This document shows, one piece after another, positions 44,290 through 53,315 of a DNA stretch of 64,000 bases. Position 1 is the stretch's first letter. Each line of letters opens with the position of its first letter. The notes beneath the pieces were generated by a model. It saw nothing but the letters and a program-made list of their open reading frames with translations. It had not been told where the DNA came from and did no database searches. A program made the position numbers and the translations under genes. This DNA comes from UBA4421 sp028228615 (lineage in GTDB: Bacteria > Pseudomonadota > Gammaproteobacteria > Pseudomonadales > Azotimanducaceae), in the NCBI GenBank assembly GCA_028228615.1, contig JAOJBS010000003.1, positions 1 through 64,000 of the forward strand, given 5' to 3'.

Positions 44290-45153
44290 CTAATCTCGGT
44301 CCTGCAAAAGATTTTCGTACATGCGCAAATGTCTGCGCGCATTAAACTCATCCCCTTCCAGCTCATGCAACCGCGATAAATTGAAGTGGGCATCAGGAAT
44401 GTCCGGCGCCTTCCTGTAATAGGTTACGGCCTTATCAACGTCGTCTAACTCGTCAAACACCGTACCCAGATTATAGTTAGCCAGCTCATGAGTCGGGGCT
44501 ATGGCCAGCGCCAGTTCGTAATGACGTTTAGCCCCGCGCACATCGCCCTCTAACTGATAAAGCCGGCCCAAATTCACATGCGCATCGGCATTTTGCGCGT
44601 CCAGCCGCACAGCTTCACGATAAGCGTTGGGTGCTTGCTTTGGATCTACCTCTTCAAGATCTAAGCCTAGGTTGTACCAATCGTCTGAGTCCAATTCGTC
44701 AAGCGGCTTACCACCGCCAGCGCTGGCACGGGCTAAATGCGCGACATTTTTTGCTAAGGCTTGAACAGAAAAATCCATGGTGAGTTGGCCACTCTCCACT
44801 TCCCAAGCCTTGTCATCGTCACGTACAACCACCACGTGGCCGTCTGCATAAATGCGCACAGAACTGAGAGATTTAAACTGCGCAAGTTCAGCCTTTAATT
44901 TTGTTAATGCCCTGTAGCTACGTCGTACGCCCACCGAGGCATCGCGCAGGGCCTTCGCGGTACGCAAAAAAACCACATCTTGAAAAGAGAAACGAAAATG
45001 CCCGCGACCATTGCGCAGCGGCTTAAGAAGATCTCTGCGCACATAGTGGCGTATATGATCTGGGCCAATATTGAGAAGATCTGCTACCTCTTGAGTACTG
45101 TATCCACTGGTACCCGGAGATCGATGTGAAGCTGGCAAAGTTAATTTGCTCAT
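44290..45153 (-). CDS. MerR-type HTH fused to tetratricopeptide repeats
   Basis: 287 residues. The N-terminal MerR-like HTH is YSTQEVADLLNIGPDHIRHYV through RFSFQDVVFL (about 19-65). After a coiled linker, the C-terminal half has TPR helices with the conserved pattern (DWYNLGLDLEEVDPKQA, AHVNLGRLYQLEGDV, ANYNLGTVFDELDDV, AHFNLSRLHELEGDE, about 160-280). MerR heads are normally joined to small effector domains; here a protein-binding scaffold replaces them. DNA binding with a protein co-effector is inferred. The gene is divergent from the symporter gene, which may be its target. Confidence 0.85.
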   Translation of the reverse strand: MSKLTLPASHRSPGTSGYSTQEVADLLNIGPDHIRHYVRRDLLKPLRNGRGHFRFSFQDVVFLRTAKALRDASVGVRRSYRALTKLKAELAQFKSLSSVRIYADGHVVVVRDDDKAWEVESGQLTMDFSVQALAKNVAHLARASAGGGKPLDELDSDDWYNLGLDLEEVDPKQAPNAYREAVRLDAQNADAHVNLGRLYQLEGDVRGAKRHYELALAIAPTHELANYNLGTVFDELDDVDKAVTYYRKAPDIPDAHFNLSRLHELEGDEFNARRHLRMYENLLQDRD

Positions 45154-45357
45154 AACTAGGCGGTAACGCCCCTACTTTTAAGGCTAGGCTGGTGGCGAGA
45201 ACTATAGCCTAGGCCCTAAACGTGCTCAACAACCGAGCATAAATAGAGCATTTAACACCTCAACAGCCGTTGCGACTCAGGAGGCAATATTTGACTTAAT
45301 TTACCTAACTAGTGCTAACGTTCGGACGTGGGGAAAATAATAATAGGGGAGTGCCCT

Positions 45358-46818
45358 TTGAGCAGCACAAAAAACTACGATCCAACACCGTTAGAAAAAC
45401 GACCGGTTTTTTGGTTCTACGGATCAGCATCTATGGCTTATGGCATCAAAGATAACGCCTTCAGCTACTTACTACTTATTTTCGCCAACCAAGTTCTGGG
45501 CATCCCTGGTTACCTGGCCTCCATAGCCCTGGCGGTTGCCATGCTTTGGGACTCGGTTTCGGATCTGCTGCTTGGGCATTGGTCCGATAAGACCAATTCT
45601 AAGTATGGGCGCAGACACCCGTTCATGTACTCTAGCTTAGTTATATTCCCCTTTGCCTTTTACGCGTTGTTCAATCCAGTGATTGATATCGACACACCAA
45701 TGACGGGGTTTTGGTACATCCTAACAATGGCCCTATTAATACGCACCGGCACCACACTGTTCGAAGTACCCTCCACCGCCTTACTGCCTGATCTAGAACA
45801 AGACTACGACCAACGCAATCGCTGGCTTGCGCTGCGCCACGGCTTTGGCTGGTACGGGGGCAATGGCATTCACACGGTGAACTTTTTCTTTTGGGTGGGC
45901 GCATACGGCGTGGCGTCCGCCACCGGCTACGCGATCTACGGCACGGTGGGGGCAGTGATTATTGCTGGAACAATTATTATGTCCGCCTTAGGTACGCAAA
46001 AAATTGCCGCTGGCTTGGAAAGACCTAGCGAGACCTTCAAACTCGGAGAAATTACCAAAGAAATTAGACAGATTTTCCAGAGCGTTAAAAATCGCAACTT
46101 TGGCGCTCTATTCGGGTACGGTATGGTCATAGGCATTGCAACCGGATTGGGTACAGCCCTTTACCTCTACAATACCGTCTACTTCTTCGGCTTTTCTGGC
46201 AACCAAATAGCTACAACAGGGATATTCGTTTTAATTGCACCCTTGGTTGCCTATTGGGCTGTACCTTTTTTCGCTACTCGCTACGGCAAACCAAGAACCG
46301 CAATTTGCGCCTTATTGTTTAGAATTGTTTTATATCCCATGCCTTACATACTCCTACTCAGCGGCTATTGGCCAGAAATGGGCAGCTGGCTGAGCTTATT
46401 TTGTTACTCAGCATTTATCGTGGCAGAAGTCGCCGGTTACGTTGTGGGTAATGTCCTTCTAGATTCTATGATGGCGGACGTGGTTGAAGACAGCGAAGTG
46501 CACACTCAACGGCGTTCTGAAGGTTTGTTCTATGCCGCACGTGGTTTTGCCTTAAAAGCAGTATCGGCTGGGGGGATTATCTCAGCGGGCACCATCGTTT
46601 CTCTGGTTGGCCTAGACGGTATTACCTCGGTGACCCAAGTCACTTGGGAGATTCGCTACGACCTAGCCACCTTCTTCCTGCCACTTTATTGCTCGCTTTG
46701 TCTATTTGCGATTTGGATTGTCTCCCATTATAAAATAGATCGTGAGAGCCACCAGGCCAACCTAGAGACTTTGGCGGATCGACAAAAAGCTGCAAATGGC
46801 AAGGAGGCTAGCGCTTAG
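45358..46818 (+). CDS. GPH-family (sugar/glycoside:cation) symporter
   Basis: 486 residues and about twelve TM helices. The N-terminus after a TTG start (GGGGAG 6 nt upstream) has FWFYGSASMAYGIKDNAFSYLL, and the loop LGHWSDKTNSKYGRRHPFMY is the signature of the glycoside-pentoside-hexuronide:cation branch of the MFS. It imports a sugar, glycoside or related anion with Na+ or H+. The substrate is not evident. It is divergent from the MerR-TPR gene. Alternative starts upstream (GTG 45328) give a weaker N-terminus. Confidence 0.85.
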   Translation: MSSTKNYDPTPLEKRPVFWFYGSASMAYGIKDNAFSYLLLIFANQVLGIPGYLASIALAVAMLWDSVSDLLLGHWSDKTNSKYGRRHPFMYSSLVIFPFAFYALFNPVIDIDTPMTGFWYILTMALLIRTGTTLFEVPSTALLPDLEQDYDQRNRWLALRHGFGWYGGNGIHTVNFFFWVGAYGVASATGYAIYGTVGAVIIAGTIIMSALGTQKIAAGLERPSETFKLGEITKEIRQIFQSVKNRNFGALFGYGMVIGIATGLGTALYLYNTVYFFGFSGNQIATTGIFVLIAPLVAYWAVPFFATRYGKPRTAICALLFRIVLYPMPYILLLSGYWPEMGSWLSLFCYSAFIVAEVAGYVVGNVLLDSMMADVVEDSEVHTQRRSEGLFYAARGFALKAVSAGGIISAGTIVSLVGLDGITSVTQVTWEIRYDLATFFLPLYCSLCLFAIWIVSHYKIDRESHQANLETLADRQKAANGKEASA

Positions 46819-46868
46819 CTGCGCGCTGTAATTGAGCAAAGAATGGAAAGGCAGCATTTTAGCGCTGC

Positions 46869-46946
46869 GTTAAAAACCTGAGTTGAAAGACTGATTTAAG
46901 AAATGGCGTTAAAAGGCCGAATTAAAAACCCGAGTTAAAAACTGAG
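46869..46946. repeat. Degenerate 13-bp-period tandem array
   Basis: Six units in exact 13-bp register: GTTAAAAACCTGA, GTTGAAAGACTGA, TTTAAGAAATGGC (diverged), GTTAAAAGGCCGA, ATTAAAAACCCGA and GTTAAAAACTGAG. It lies in the spacer before the LLM gene at 47041. Confidence 0.85.
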
Positions 46947-47040
46947 GGAAAAACAGAGGGAAAAAGCAGAGTTGAAGGGCTTTGAGCAAACAGCTCAGAA
47001 GCATGGGATGCAACCTGCCAAGCAAAATTAGGAGAGGACA

Positions 47041-48063
47041 ATGAGTGATATGAAATTAGGACTGATGCTGGGTTATTGGGGATCAACGCCGCCTACCCAC
47101 CATATTCAAATGGCGCAACAAGCCGAGGCGTTGGGTTACGACTCAGTGTGGACCGCTGAAGCTTATGGCAGCGACGCCATTACTCCTCTCGCATGGATTG
47201 GCGCGCAAACCAGTAAAATTCGTTTAGGCACAGGTATTTGCCAAATTTCTGCGCGCACGCCAACTGCCATGGCCATGGCTGCGCTGACAATGGATCACCT
47301 TTCCAATGGCCGTATGATTCTTGGCCTAGGTGTCTCTGGCCCGCAGGTAGTTGAGGGTTGGTACGGTGCGCCTTTCTCCAAACCGTTGGCTAGAACCCGC
47401 GAGTACATTGACATTATTCGTCAGGTTTTAGCGCGAGAAAACCCCGTTTCTAATGACGGCGAACACTATCCACTGCCCTTTACTGGCGAAGGATCTTGGG
47501 GCTTGGGCAAACCATTAAAGCCGATTGTGCATCCGTTACGCGCAGACCTACCTATTATGATGGGCGCTGAGGGACCGAAGAACGTAGCGCTAGCAGCCGA
47601 AATTGCGGACGGTTGGTTGCCCTTGTACTACTCGCCGTTCAGACAAGACGTTTATTCGGCGTCCCTTTCTAATGCCAAAGCAGACTTTGAGGTCACTCAA
47701 GGACTTGTTGTTAATATTACTGACGATGAAGAAAAGGGGCTAATTCCAATAAAGCATATGCTGGCACTGTACATTGGTGGCATGGGCGCTAAAGATCGCA
47801 ACTTCCACAAAGAGCTAATTGGGCGTATGGGATTTGAGGCTGAAGCTGAAAAGATCCAAGATCTTTATTTAGCGGGCAAAAAGGACGAGGCCGCGATGGC
47901 TGTACCTACTGCACTGGCTGATGAAATATCCCTCGTAGGATCAGTAGACAAAATTAGAGATCGTCTACAAGCTTGGGATGAAACCCCGGTCACTTCGCTG
48001 AATGTTTCCGCGCGTAGCGTTGTAGAGCTTCAGCAATTGGCGGATATCGTTTTAGATCGCTAG
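47041..48063 (+). CDS. LLM-class flavin/F420-dependent oxidoreductase
   Basis: 340 residues. N-terminal KLGLMLGYWGSTPPTH, then DSVWTAEAYGSDAITPLAW, LGLGVSGPQVVEGWYG and a C-terminal SLVGSVDKIRDRLQAWDE. The second LLM protein of the window, closer to the F420-dependent type than the gene at 24652. It probably oxidises an organic substrate. A full AGGAG lies 6 nt before the ATG. Confidence 0.88.
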   Translation: MSDMKLGLMLGYWGSTPPTHHIQMAQQAEALGYDSVWTAEAYGSDAITPLAWIGAQTSKIRLGTGICQISARTPTAMAMAALTMDHLSNGRMILGLGVSGPQVVEGWYGAPFSKPLARTREYIDIIRQVLARENPVSNDGEHYPLPFTGEGSWGLGKPLKPIVHPLRADLPIMMGAEGPKNVALAAEIADGWLPLYYSPFRQDVYSASLSNAKADFEVTQGLVVNITDDEEKGLIPIKHMLALYIGGMGAKDRNFHKELIGRMGFEAEAEKIQDLYLAGKKDEAAMAVPTALADEISLVGSVDKIRDRLQAWDETPVTSLNVSARSVVELQQLADIVLDR

Positions 48064-48157
48064 CACTAAACCTAGGTGTTAGCCGCCTTTTAGACGGGCA
48101 ATACTGCCATTCTGCGACAGGCCTGCTCTATTCCGCGAACTGCCCTCATGGGCAGAA

Positions 48158-48847
48158 CTAGACTTTGCGTTTGGCCTTACGCGCTTTGTGTTCGGCCTCG
48201 CGCCTGGCTTTGCGCTCCTCGCGAGCGCGCTGCCGATCATTCTTCAGCGTCTCTTTCAGCACCTCCACCTGCTCCTCAGAAATGCCTTGAAATCCCGGTA
48301 TTGCGCAACGTTGACCTGCTTGCAACCGCCCTGCAAAATTTTCTAACCCCTGAATTGAATCAAATTTGCACAGTTGCGATGAACTCGTTTCATACTTAAT
48401 CGCTTGGTTGGGTTTGAGGCCGTAACAGCGGTGCTTAAACTGCACCAAATAATGCGCACCACGGCGCATATTGAACACCACATGTTGATCATCCAACACT
48501 TTTATATTGCGAATCCGCTGGGTGGAGATGCACCTACGCTCGTCTACATAATCTGCTTTTTGCGGGTCTTGGTTAAGAATCTCTTCAAGCGTCAGCTCAA
48601 GGTCTGCATCACTATTGCTTACTGAAGCATCATGGGCGGAGGTACGGTATTCGCTTTGCGCTTGAGCATTCGCCTCTGCCATTGCTAATGGGCTGACCCA
48701 AAAGCTGCTGAGCAGCACTGCCAGCAGTATGGGCCCAGTTCGCATCACGAAGGAGCGCGTAGATTTGCCAATTGCCCATTGAGCATTGCGCCCCCCCAGT
48801 GGTTGCCTACTCAGTTGTAAAAAGCGAGAAACGTTAACGGATCTCAT
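48158..48847 (-). CDS. DUF6491-family exported protein
   Basis: About 229 residues. A long N-region precedes the hydrophobic stretch GPILLAVLLSSFWVSPLAMA, a signal sequence or anchor. The mature part has the DUF6491 cysteine pattern: RRCIST...KHRCYGL...SQLCKFD...GQRCAIPGF. The C-terminal 35 residues are strongly basic and helical. A GAGGG motif supports a start near 48847-48850; a start at Met36 would give a normal signal peptide. Function unknown. Confidence 0.75.
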   Translation of the reverse strand: MRSVNVSRFLQLSRQPLGGRNAQWAIGKSTRSFVMRTGPILLAVLLSSFWVSPLAMAEANAQAQSEYRTSAHDASVSNSDADLELTLEEILNQDPQKADYVDERRCISTQRIRNIKVLDDQHVVFNMRRGAHYLVQFKHRCYGLKPNQAIKYETSSSQLCKFDSIQGLENFAGRLQAGQRCAIPGFQGISEEQVEVLKETLKNDRQRAREERKARREAEHKARKAKRKV

Positions 48848-48992
48848 CACTATTCACCCTCAAAAATTTGCACAGTTATTGAGCTTTTGAATGACGAGCA
48901 TTTACACAAAAGCCACCTAGACGCAACAACTCTACTCTTTTTTCCTCTTTTACACAGATTTGCATAGACCTGCATAAATCTCAAAAGATGCA

Positions 48993-49802
48993 CTAAACCA
49001 ACTGGCGCAAAAGCTCCGAGCAATCGCCACTCACTTTCATATCAAATAGTGCATCTGCTCGAGTAACACCGTTATTGATGGCGACAATGGGTATTGAGCA
49101 CTCATGCGCCTTACGCACAAAGCGGTAGCTTGAGTAGACCATGAGTGAAGTGCCGACAACCAAAACCGCATCGGCCTGGGCTACCCAAGAGTAGGCCTGC
49201 TCAACAACGGGCTTGGGCACCGAATCGCCAAAGAACACAACATGAGGCTTGAGAATGCCGTCGCAGAGCGAACACCCCGGAACCTGTATTTGCGAAAACT
49301 CCACCTCCAAATCTGCATCACCATCTGGTGCAGGCACAAATGCCTCCGCTTGTAGGCTAGGGTTGTGGGCTTCTAGCCAAAGCTGAATATCGTCACGCGC
49401 TTCCAATTGGCCGCACGCAGTGCAGATCACCTGATCGAGGCGACCGTGCAAATCAATGACAGTTTGCTGCCCGGCCTTTTGGTGCAGGCGATCCACGTTC
49501 TGGGTGATCAGTGCAAAGACATTGCCCTGGGCCTCTAACTGGGCCAACGCACGGTGACCCTCATTGGGCTGCGCTTGCAGAAACGACGGATAACCCAGCT
49601 GGCTGCGCCCCCAATACCGTTGTCGCCATTCATGACTGGCCATAAACGCTTGGTGCTTAACGGGTTGAACTCTTTTCCAGTCACCCTTTTGGTCCCGGTA
49701 GTCGCCAATTCCAGAATTGGTGCTAATACCCGCGCCAGAAATGACCAATATCCGCTCGTGCTTTCGCATCACGTCTTTAAGATTTTCTATATCGGACTGC
49801 AA
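48993..49802 (-). CDS. Sir2-family NAD-dependent protein deacylase
   Basis: 269 residues. NAD site GAGISTNSGIGDYRD, TQNVDRLHQKAG and the catalytic histidine in LHGRLDQVICTACGQLE; the zinc cysteines are CTAC and CSLC. It removes acyl groups from lysines, forming nicotinamide and O-acyl-ADP-ribose. The TTG at 49802 follows an AGGA at about 10 nt; an ATG in phase at 49769 gives a family-like start and is a second choice. Confidence 0.92.
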   Translation of the reverse strand: MQSDIENLKDVMRKHERILVISGAGISTNSGIGDYRDQKGDWKRVQPVKHQAFMASHEWRQRYWGRSQLGYPSFLQAQPNEGHRALAQLEAQGNVFALITQNVDRLHQKAGQQTVIDLHGRLDQVICTACGQLEARDDIQLWLEAHNPSLQAEAFVPAPDGDADLEVEFSQIQVPGCSLCDGILKPHVVFFGDSVPKPVVEQAYSWVAQADAVLVVGTSLMVYSSYRFVRKAHECSIPIVAINNGVTRADALFDMKVSGDCSELLRQLV

Positions 49803-50055
49803 TGGACTTTTTTCCTCGGTTCTCGACGCTTATAAGGCTCTGCCCCAATAATAGGCAACTTGGGCCACGTCGGGGCAATAATTGATCAGAAGTCTAAAAA
49901 CCGATCGCCAATGTTTAAGAAAATGTGTTGAAAAACCTTCGGGGCAGCAGCGTTTGACGCACTTAGACGCCAGCCACCAAAACAGTACCGTGCAAATTCA
50001 ACACTGAGTCGGTTAAACTCGGACCACAAAATAAAACAAAATTTGAGGGAGACTT

Positions 50056-50676
50056 ATGATCCAGTTATACGGACTACGAATGAGCAACTACTACAGCCTC
50101 GTAAAAGCTGTACTCATAGAAAAAGGCTTAGACTTTGAAGAAGTTAAAGCGCCGCCCACCCAAAAAGACGACAACCTCGCTAGAACCCCTATGGGCAAAA
50201 TGCCTTCAATTGGCGTTAATGGTCAGTACATTTCAGAGTCTCTGGCCATTATTGACTATCTAGAGCGCCTACAGCCATCACCTTCCATGGTGCCAGCTGA
50301 TCCATTTGCGGCTGCCAAAGCGGTAGAACTTGCCTGCCACATCAAATTGAACGTAGAGCTAGTGGCAAGACGCTGTTTACCCGAAGCATTGTTCAACACA
50401 CCTGTGAGCGATGAAACCAAAGCAAGCACGGAAAAAGATTTAGACAGAGGCATGAAAGCTGTTGGTCAACTTATGGTATGTAACCCATACGCTGCCGGTG
50501 ACACATTCAGTATTGCGGACCTATATACCTACTACTCCTTTGGTTTGGCCTCAACCATTGGCCAGAAGATGTTTAATAAAGACATCCTGGCAGACTACCC
50601 GCAGATCGCAGGGCTGATGGAGCATTTGGCTGAGCGCCCAAGCATTAAGCGCGTTACCCTTGAGGCGAGTTCCTAA
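50056..50676 (+). CDS. Glutathione S-transferase family protein
   Basis: 206 residues. The thioredoxin-like N-domain has SNYYSLVKAVLIEKGLDFEEV and a GSH-site MGKMPSIGVNGQYISESLAIIDYLE; the C-domain is helical. It conjugates glutathione to electrophiles or acts as a carrier. GAGGGAG is 5-6 nt before the ATG. No partner gene is evident. Confidence 0.88.
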   Translation: MIQLYGLRMSNYYSLVKAVLIEKGLDFEEVKAPPTQKDDNLARTPMGKMPSIGVNGQYISESLAIIDYLERLQPSPSMVPADPFAAAKAVELACHIKLNVELVARRCLPEALFNTPVSDETKASTEKDLDRGMKAVGQLMVCNPYAAGDTFSIADLYTYYSFGLASTIGQKMFNKDILADYPQIAGLMEHLAERPSIKRVTLEASS

Positions 50677-50840
50677 CAAATAGCTCAATCACAAGTCTGG
50701 CGTCCGCAACAGACAAGGGCGCTGGACATTTGAGCCAGCTTTTAGCATGAGGTTCTAAACAAGAAAAAGTACACATACTCATAGTTATTGGGCTGCAAAC
50801 GGTGTTTATTAGTTAGGCTCACTGCATGCCTTTCAACTTT

Positions 50841-50865
50841 ATCACCCGTATCACCCGTATCACCC
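50841..50865. repeat. 9-bp tandem repeat
   Basis: ATCACCCGT twice and then ATCACCC, in the spacer between the GST gene and the frameshifted membrane gene. Confidence 0.9.
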
Positions 50866-50886
50866 CCACCACCCTAACCCCTGAGA

Positions 50887-51539
50887 ATGGTGCTCCTTAT
50901 GCAAGACATCACCCGCAGAGTAAAACATAACGTCCCCGCATTAGTGCTGACACTCCTAGGCATAATGCAGGCCTTTGCGCTGGAGTTACTTTGGTCCTTC
51001 ATTGTCGAAACACCCTATCTATTTGCGTTAACTTGGCAGGCGCTGCTGTCTTGGCTACAAGTTTCGATCACGCTTATTGGCACCATTTTAGTCTGGGTAT
51101 CCTACGCCACAAATGTAACAAGATTTCTCTGGGTGCCCACAATACAAGAATTTGTTATGCCCTTCGCGGTGGCTTAATCCAGTTTTCGATCATTCAAATG
51201 TTAACTGTGCAGCTCACTGGCCCTTGGATGGTTTTGGTGGCGGCGCTGATATTGACAATAAATTGGATAGCTCATAGCACCATGCGCAAGGCCCGTCTGG
51301 ACGGCGATAACAGCGATTTTTTTACCGGCACAACAACGGCAAGCTGGCGGGACTTTCAACTCGCTATTGGCAGCATTGCTCTTTTGTTGGTGTATGGCAT
51401 CTACGAGTGGGTGTTTGATCCCTTTAACGCTGCCACCCTATCTATATTGCTGATAACCCTTAGTCTACTACTGGTTCAGTTTAGGCTAATGGCTGTTTGG
51501 TGGTCGCGCTCGGTGAGCACCAAACCTTCAAAGGATTAA
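50887..51539 (+). pseudogene. Frameshifted membrane-protein gene
   Basis: Two frames carry parts of one hydrophobic protein. Frame one runs from ATG 50887 to a stop at 51177 (96 residues, ending VWVPTIQEFVMPFAVA-like in the first frame). The other frame, starting before that stop, continues with GLIQFSIIQMLTVQLTG to 51539. They join smoothly at MPFAV and GLIQFSI near 51165-51177. A single-base deletion restores the frame; no slippery heptamer is visible. The intact protein would have about seven TM helices and 217 residues. It could be a true pseudogene or a sequencing error. Confidence 0.7.
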
Positions 51540-51646
51540 CTTACAAAGCCTGCGGGGTCAGTGAGATGTCATGGATTCGCCCAGAAAATCTTAGAAGCGA
51601 ATACCCGTTAACGCTAAGGTGACAGAGGTAGCTAGGCCTAACTCAC

Positions 51647-53182
51647 TCATTGATCCAACGGCGAATCTCGCCCCACCATCCGCTCTAGGTCTACCGCTTG
51701 AAGGCTATACAGACCGACAACAACGTAAACCAGCAGCGACGCTGCTAGCGCCGGAAAAACCTCGTGCAGCACACTGCTCAAACCAGACCCTATCCACGCG
51801 AGCAATGTCACTACACCTACTGCCATAGACGCCAACACTCCTAACGCGCTGCCTTTTTGCCAGTACAAACCGCAAACCACCGCCGGAAAAAAACAGGCTG
51901 CGTATAAGCTGCCGGAAAATATGGTAATGGCGAGAATGTCGCCCGGAGGATTCAATGCAAACCCAGCAGATATGAGCGCAAGCAATAAGACCGCGGCCCT
52001 AGTCCAAGCTAGGGGAAATATTTGTGTGCTGGAAAGGTTAAAGGGCTGAATCAGGTTTTTGTAGAACGTTGACGCCGCCACTAACAGCACGCTGTCCATT
52101 GAGGACATTGCCGCTGCAATAATGGCAATAAACAAAAAGTCTCCTGCCCAGATTGGGAAAACTGAGGGGTCATTTACCAGTGTTGGAATAATCAAATCGG
52201 TATCCGTAACGCCGGACATCAGCAGATGCGCGTAAATGCCGACAGGATATAAACACAACTGCACAATAGTCAGACCTATCACCGCAGCCCACATACCTTG
52301 CCGCAAAGACCCCTCGTCTTTAAGCGCATAAAATCGGGACGTTTGCCGGGGGTCAACAATCAGTTTTAACGAACCTGAGAGGGCAATCCCCAACAACACA
52401 ACAAAGGGGATGCCGCCATTTAGGTCAAAGAGAAAATCCTTAGAGGGCATCTCGCTCAAATCCACTAAAGCGCCCACACCACCCGCAGCAGAGGTAACGA
52501 AGTAGAAGATGGTGACCGCGCCGACCATCATTAAAACACCTTGAATGACATCCGTGCGCACCACTGAAACAAAGCCGCCGACGCTGGTATAGAGCATCAC
52601 AATGACAAGTGCGATACCAATGGCCACTTCATAGGGCACATCAAAAAAACGCTCAAATAGATGCCCTACGCCTTTAAAGATGGCGACCAAGTAGAGCAAG
52701 CTACAAAAAACAATGATAAGACCGGAGACAATCAGCAGAGGGTGTTTTTGCGCTACGCCTTTGCCTTCTAGGGGTCTGAGAAATCGACTAGCAAGAAAGT
52801 CGGGCAACGTCAGCGCATCAAATCTAGCCGCCAAGCGCCTCGTCTTTGGACCAATCCAGCGCCATGTAATGTAGGTGAAGAGTATGAGCATAAGCGGCAT
52901 AGCCATCCATGCCAGCCCATAGGTATAGCCCTTACCCGCGTGTCCAATGTAGCTGTTGGTGGATGCAAAGGTGGCAAAGAAGGAGATGCCAATGGCAAGC
53001 CCACCCATTTTGCGACCGCCAACGTAGAAGTCATCTAGCCCGGCGCTGACCTTGCTGCCTATATAGGCGTTGTGTACCAGCAGCAGCGAGTAAGTCAGCA
53101 ATAGGACCATTGCTAGCCAGTGTTCGGTCATCCATTGAGTCAAGGCTAATTTCCAATAATTCATCTGCGCAGTGCAGATCAT
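51647..53182 (-). CDS. Sodium:solute symporter (SSS) family protein
   Basis: 511 residues, about thirteen TM helices. The segment ASTNSYIGHAGKGYTYGLAW near the N-terminus and the loops with VVRTDVIQGVLMMVG are typical of the SSS family. It takes up an organic solute with Na+. The start is uncertain: three in-frame ATGs lie within the first 18 codons and none has a good Shine-Dalgarno; the third (Met18) gives the most family-like N-terminus. The substrate is not evident. Confidence 0.87.
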   Translation of the reverse strand: MICTAQMNYWKLALTQWMTEHWLAMVLLLTYSLLLVHNAYIGSKVSAGLDDFYVGGRKMGGLAIGISFFATFASTNSYIGHAGKGYTYGLAWMAMPLMLILFTYITWRWIGPKTRRLAARFDALTLPDFLASRFLRPLEGKGVAQKHPLLIVSGLIIVFCSLLYLVAIFKGVGHLFERFFDVPYEVAIGIALVIVMLYTSVGGFVSVVRTDVIQGVLMMVGAVTIFYFVTSAAGGVGALVDLSEMPSKDFLFDLNGGIPFVVLLGIALSGSLKLIVDPRQTSRFYALKDEGSLRQGMWAAVIGLTIVQLCLYPVGIYAHLLMSGVTDTDLIIPTLVNDPSVFPIWAGDFLFIAIIAAAMSSMDSVLLVAASTFYKNLIQPFNLSSTQIFPLAWTRAAVLLLALISAGFALNPPGDILAITIFSGSLYAACFFPAVVCGLYWQKGSALGVLASMAVGVVTLLAWIGSGLSSVLHEVFPALAASLLVYVVVGLYSLQAVDLERMVGRDSPLDQ

Positions 53183-53315
53183 AGACCACTCTGAGCCTTA
53201 TTGAACAACCAGTGTATTGGCTAAGGTGAAGCTGCTGAGCGTGAGGAGAAGGTAGGAAAAGGCGAGTACGCACCCCACTATGAGTGGTTTAAAGCGTACT
53301 CGCAATGCATCGAGC

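Noticed and set aside
51160..51180. Programmed -1 frameshift in the membrane gene
   Set aside because: No X-XXY-YYZ slippery heptamer or downstream stimulatory stem is visible; a deletion or sequencing error is simpler.
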